From Marinifilum flexuosum (GTDB lineage: Bacteria > Bacteroidota > Bacteroidia > Bacteroidales > Marinifilaceae), in assembly GCF_003610555.1 (NCBI RefSeq), contig NZ_RAPQ01000008.1, positions 186,001 to 250,000 on the forward strand: a DNA stretch of 64,000 nt, written 5' to 3'. The position numbers were made by a program, and so were the translations under genes. The notes under the pieces were generated by a model. That model was not told the origin of the DNA and did no database searches. It saw only the letters and a program-made list of their open reading frames with translations. This document shows, one piece after another, positions 61,282 to 64,000 of the stretch (position 1 is its first letter; the number at the start of each line of letters is the position of its first letter).

Positions 61282-64000
61282 CTAGTGTACGGAATAGTTT
61301 AACAAGAAGTTGCGATTATCACCTACATAAAGATTAAACGATTTGTTGCCGGCTTTGGCAAAGCCAATTGAAAACTCGGTATTGCCTTTTAAAGGGAAGC
61401 CAGAATGATTATTTCCTTTCAAATCAATCAAATAGATTTTGTTTTCGTTTTCGGTACAGATGCCAATTTCTATTTTTCTTCTCGAGAACTTATAAACATT
61501 GGGTCTGTAGCTAATTCCTGAATCGAATTTCTTCTCTAGCTTTTGATCTCCAGATGCATCGAAAATTTTAAGGAAATTGTAATCAGCAAATAAATATTCG
61601 TTCTTTCCATCGGAGTTTAAATCGGCAGCGGTAAAATAATGCGCTTCCGACAGCTGAGTGAAAGATTTTGATTCTACTTTACCATTAAAATAGATGTAAT
61701 GAATGTTTCCATTGGTATCACTAGTCACCAATCGATTACTTTGTTTCTCAAGGTAAAAAGGATTGCTCTCCGATTTAGAGAATTGTTTTTTCAGTTTCAC
61801 CCTTTCAACACCACGACGGTTTAGGATGTAAACCCTAAATTTATCAGCATATACGATGTAGTCTTTACCACCAATTCTAAAATGTTGTATTTCACAGGTA
61901 ATTGGATTCTCGGCCTTGGCAGGACTCCAACCTTTTATAATCTTACCTTCTTTAGAATAAGCATATACGCGCTGATCCTTACAAGGAATAAAAATGCGGT
62001 AGTTTTTGTTCTTGTCGTAATCGAAAATGGCAATGCCACGAGTAGCTTCCGCTTTTAGTCGCACCGGATAATTTTTCACGTAGTTTCCGTTTCTGTCGAT
62101 TAAGTGCAAATGATTTTTGGTTGCAAAAAGGTATTGTAGCTTGTTATTTTTAAATAGATCAATCTGTTCCACCTTACCAATTATCTGAGAATCCAAAGGC
62201 TTTGTCCATAGAATTCTTCCTGCTGGATTTACCAGGTAAATTTGGTTCTGAATATCTTGTACAAAGATTTCATTCTCTTTGGTATAATGATTTTTAACCA
62301 GGTAAGGCTTGTGGCGGAAACAAGTGTCAATTCTCGATTCCCAATCGGTTTGCGGTGCCGATTCCAGAACCGGATCGTATTCAATAAACAGGTTGTTGTA
62401 AATTAGGTTTCTGTTAGAGCTCAACTGTAAGCCAACTGCCTGAAACTTATTTACACTTTCCTTATGGTTTTGTATTTCAGATTGAAGTTCCTCGTTTAGA
62501 AAACTGGTGATAAAACGGTTCGCCTTCGGCGTTGAAGTATAAAAGAAGAAATTTGCTTTATTCGATAGATACTCTTTGTTTTCCTGGTAGTTTTGGTTGC
62601 TATCCAAAGTTTTACCCAGAACAGATTCCTGGATAAATTCTGATAGGGCGCTAATGCTTGGCCCCATTACCAAATAGTTATCGATAAAGGTAAAGTAAGC
62701 CGATGAGGCATCACTAAAGAAACTACCAAATAACTTTTCTGGTAGTCGATCTTCTGGTAATCGGTAAATGTCAAAAGAAGTTTCAGAATCGAGCTTGTAA
62801 GTTCTTTTGTAGTAGGATAGGGTTCGTTCTTGTTTTTTAGCAAAACCAAGAATTGGTTTTAACATCTTCTCTTTTGCAATACTGGCACTCTTTGTGCGGA
62901 TTACAGTAAACTTTTTATCCGCATTTCCTTCTGCAAAGGCCAATCCTATTTCTTTATAGATGATCGAGAAAATGATCTCTTCAAAATCTTCACCCGTTTT
63001 CTTTTTCAGATCATTAATGGCTTTCTGGTAATCGGAAAGTTTTCCCATTTGATCTAAAAACTTGCGATATTTTCCTTTGTGAAGCAGTGGATCATCAATG
63101 CCCAACACAGCCAAAACACCAGTTGTAGCTGGCAGAATGGATTCCATTTCCATCTTTACAGGTTCTTGCTGTAAAAACAAGTTCATTAGGTTTCCTTGAC
63201 TTGGATCGCTATAGGTAAATCCATTCAACAGGATGATTCTGTTTCTGAAACTTAAATCCAGCTCGGTCCAGTTTCCGATGTTGGTATAATTGCGAATAAA
63301 CTTGCTGTGTTCCTTGTTCAACGAGAAGGAAATTTGTTTTGGAAAAGTCTTTAAATTCAGGAAGATATTCGCATCAACATTTTTGCCAATGGTTCTTCTG
63401 ATTTGTTCAAATCCTTTGGTTTTAGATATGGAATTATCAGTGCTTAATTGTCGAACCGAGTTTTCCAATAGTAGCATCGATCTGCTGGCCAGGAACAAAC
63501 CTTTTGAGAAGGTAAAGTGCAATTCTTTTTCCTTTTTACTTGTTGCAGGAATACTGTATATGCTTGTGTTTTGATAATTTCTTTCACGCAAAACCAAGTC
63601 TGGTCCAATCCAATTCGAAACAGCAGTTTGTAGTTTCTTTTCCTCCAGATAATCCAGTATTGGCAGAATGTAAAGGTATTCAATGTCATTTTTTCCTTGC
63701 AGATGACTGGCTATGGTAAACGATCGGTCGAGTGTAAATTGATGATCCGAATCAATCTTACTAGCCAAACTATCTATGAACTGAAGGTTTTCATTGATTT
63801 TTGCAATCTTATCGAAATTTCCTAACTCTTTCCATGCACCGGTATTGTTCTCCAATTTTGTGATTAGATGCTCTAAACTTTCAAACTGAACGATTAATTC
63901 GGAGTTCACCGGAATTGCTGAAAAAGGGTCGACGCCTTTGTATTCCTTTTGTTTTTGAAGATATAGGTAGCCTAAAACGATGATTGCCAAAAGCAAAACA
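61282..64000 (-). CDS. DUF3352/propeller-like membrane-anchored protein, cut by the right edge
   Basis: At least 904 residues; the frame continues to the window edge without a start, so the first codons are missing. The visible N-terminus is a membrane helix (LLAIIVLGYLYL), followed by DPFSAIPVNSELIVQFESL, the DUF3352-type opening. From about residue 545 it continues into short beta repeats of the form YLFATKNHLHLIDRNGNYVKN and IYLIDLKGNNHSGFPLKGN, like a beta propeller or PQQ-type repeat. Periplasmic by topology. Function unknown. Confidence 0.75.
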   Translation of the reverse strand, partial: VLLLAIIVLGYLYLQKQKEYKGVDPFSAIPVNSELIVQFESLEHLITKLENNTGAWKELGNFDKIAKINENLQFIDSLASKIDSDHQFTLDRSFTIASHLQGKNDIEYLYILPILDYLEEKKLQTAVSNWIGPDLVLRERNYQNTSIYSIPATSKKEKELHFTFSKGLFLASRSMLLLENSVRQLSTDNSISKTKGFEQIRRTIGKNVDANIFLNLKTFPKQISFSLNKEHSKFIRNYTNIGNWTELDLSFRNRIILLNGFTYSDPSQGNLMNLFLQQEPVKMEMESILPATTGVLAVLGIDDPLLHKGKYRKFLDQMGKLSDYQKAINDLKKKTGEDFEEIIFSIIYKEIGLAFAEGNADKKFTVIRTKSASIAKEKMLKPILGFAKKQERTLSYYKRTYKLDSETSFDIYRLPEDRLPEKLFGSFFSDASSAYFTFIDNYLVMGPSISALSEFIQESVLGKTLDSNQNYQENKEYLSNKANFFFYTSTPKANRFITSFLNEELQSEIQNHKESVNKFQAVGLQLSSNRNLIYNNLFIEYDPVLESAPQTDWESRIDTCFRHKPYLVKNHYTKENEIFVQDIQNQIYLVNPAGRILWTKPLDSQIIGKVEQIDLFKNNKLQYLFATKNHLHLIDRNGNYVKNYPVRLKAEATRGIAIFDYDKNKNYRIFIPCKDQRVYAYSKEGKIIKGWSPAKAENPITCEIQHFRIGGKDYIVYADKFRVYILNRRGVERVKLKKQFSKSESNPFYLEKQSNRLVTSDTNGNIHYIYFNGKVESKSFTQLSEAHYFTAADLNSDGKNEYLFADYNFLKIFDASGDQKLEKKFDSGISYRPNVYKFSRRKIEIGICTENENKIYLIDLKGNNHSGFPLKGNTEFSIGFAKAGNKSFNLYVGDNRNFLLNYSVH

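Overview
The window reads as ordinary chromosome of a Bacteroidota bacterium, most like the marine Marinilabiliales/Marinifilaceae group (the order is inference; the phylum is well supported). Evidence: AT-rich DNA with almost no Shine-Dalgarno sites; promoters of the TTTG-N19-TAnnTTTG type, with an exact match before a tRNA-Arg; a PorZ-like type IX secretion protein with a C-terminal sorting-like domain; TonB-dependent receptors with a carboxypeptidase-regulatory-like N-terminus; many Cys lipoproteins; and Bacteroidota families DUF3098, DUF4834, DUF5723 and DUF4349. No prophage, integrase, transposase, CRISPR array or rRNA was found.

Layout. 1-11.2 kb is loosely packed accessory sequence: a gene cut by the left edge, lipoproteins, two AraC regulators, a TonB receptor, a VOC protein, a SUMF1-like lipoprotein and a thioredoxin lipoprotein, separated by repeat-rich gaps. 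The main one (3886-4713) holds four ~207-bp units, each a nested palindrome of four triloop hairpins. 11.3-27.3 kb is mostly housekeeping: KamA-type radical SAM protein, U32 protein, TlpA thioredoxin, IlvE, AhpC/AhpF, an aminotransferase, a class III cyclase fused to a PDE-like HD domain, a universal stress protein, then rdgB-porZ-recO and tRNA-Arg(CCU). 27.4-36.8 kb holds two HxlR-regulated divergent loci (cupin-BFD-BFD; nitroreductase/YdhR/membrane protein), a YcaQ-type DNA glycosylase, a CysH-like reductase, an orphan class I isoprenoid-synthase-like protein, a hydroxyacid dehydrogenase and a truncated globin.

36.8-41.1 kb carries the minus-strand cluster ftsX-DUF3098-uppP-truB-queA. 41.2-53 kb is a cell-envelope block: flippase, LpxL-like acyltransferase, and a minus-strand run of YfhO, two TagF/TarL-like polyol-phosphate transferases, a fused cytidylyltransferase/SDR (CDP-ribitol synthase type) and a pyruvyl transferase. 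Together these suggest a teichoic-acid-like, perhaps pyruvylated, polyol-phosphate polymer in a Gram-negative. 53-64 kb has a C45-type Ntn hydrolase, a nitrilase-family amidase, glycyl-tRNA synthetase, DUF4834, a DUF5723 outer-membrane protein paired with a large lipoprotein, and a DUF3352/propeller-like protein cut by the right edge.

Most interesting: the nested palindromic repeats, the polyol-phosphate cluster, the cyclase-HD fusion, the cupin-BFD-BFD fusion, and a 46-codon hydrophobic ORF ending 5 nt before the TonB receptor start. All assignments come from reading the sequence; no database search was run.
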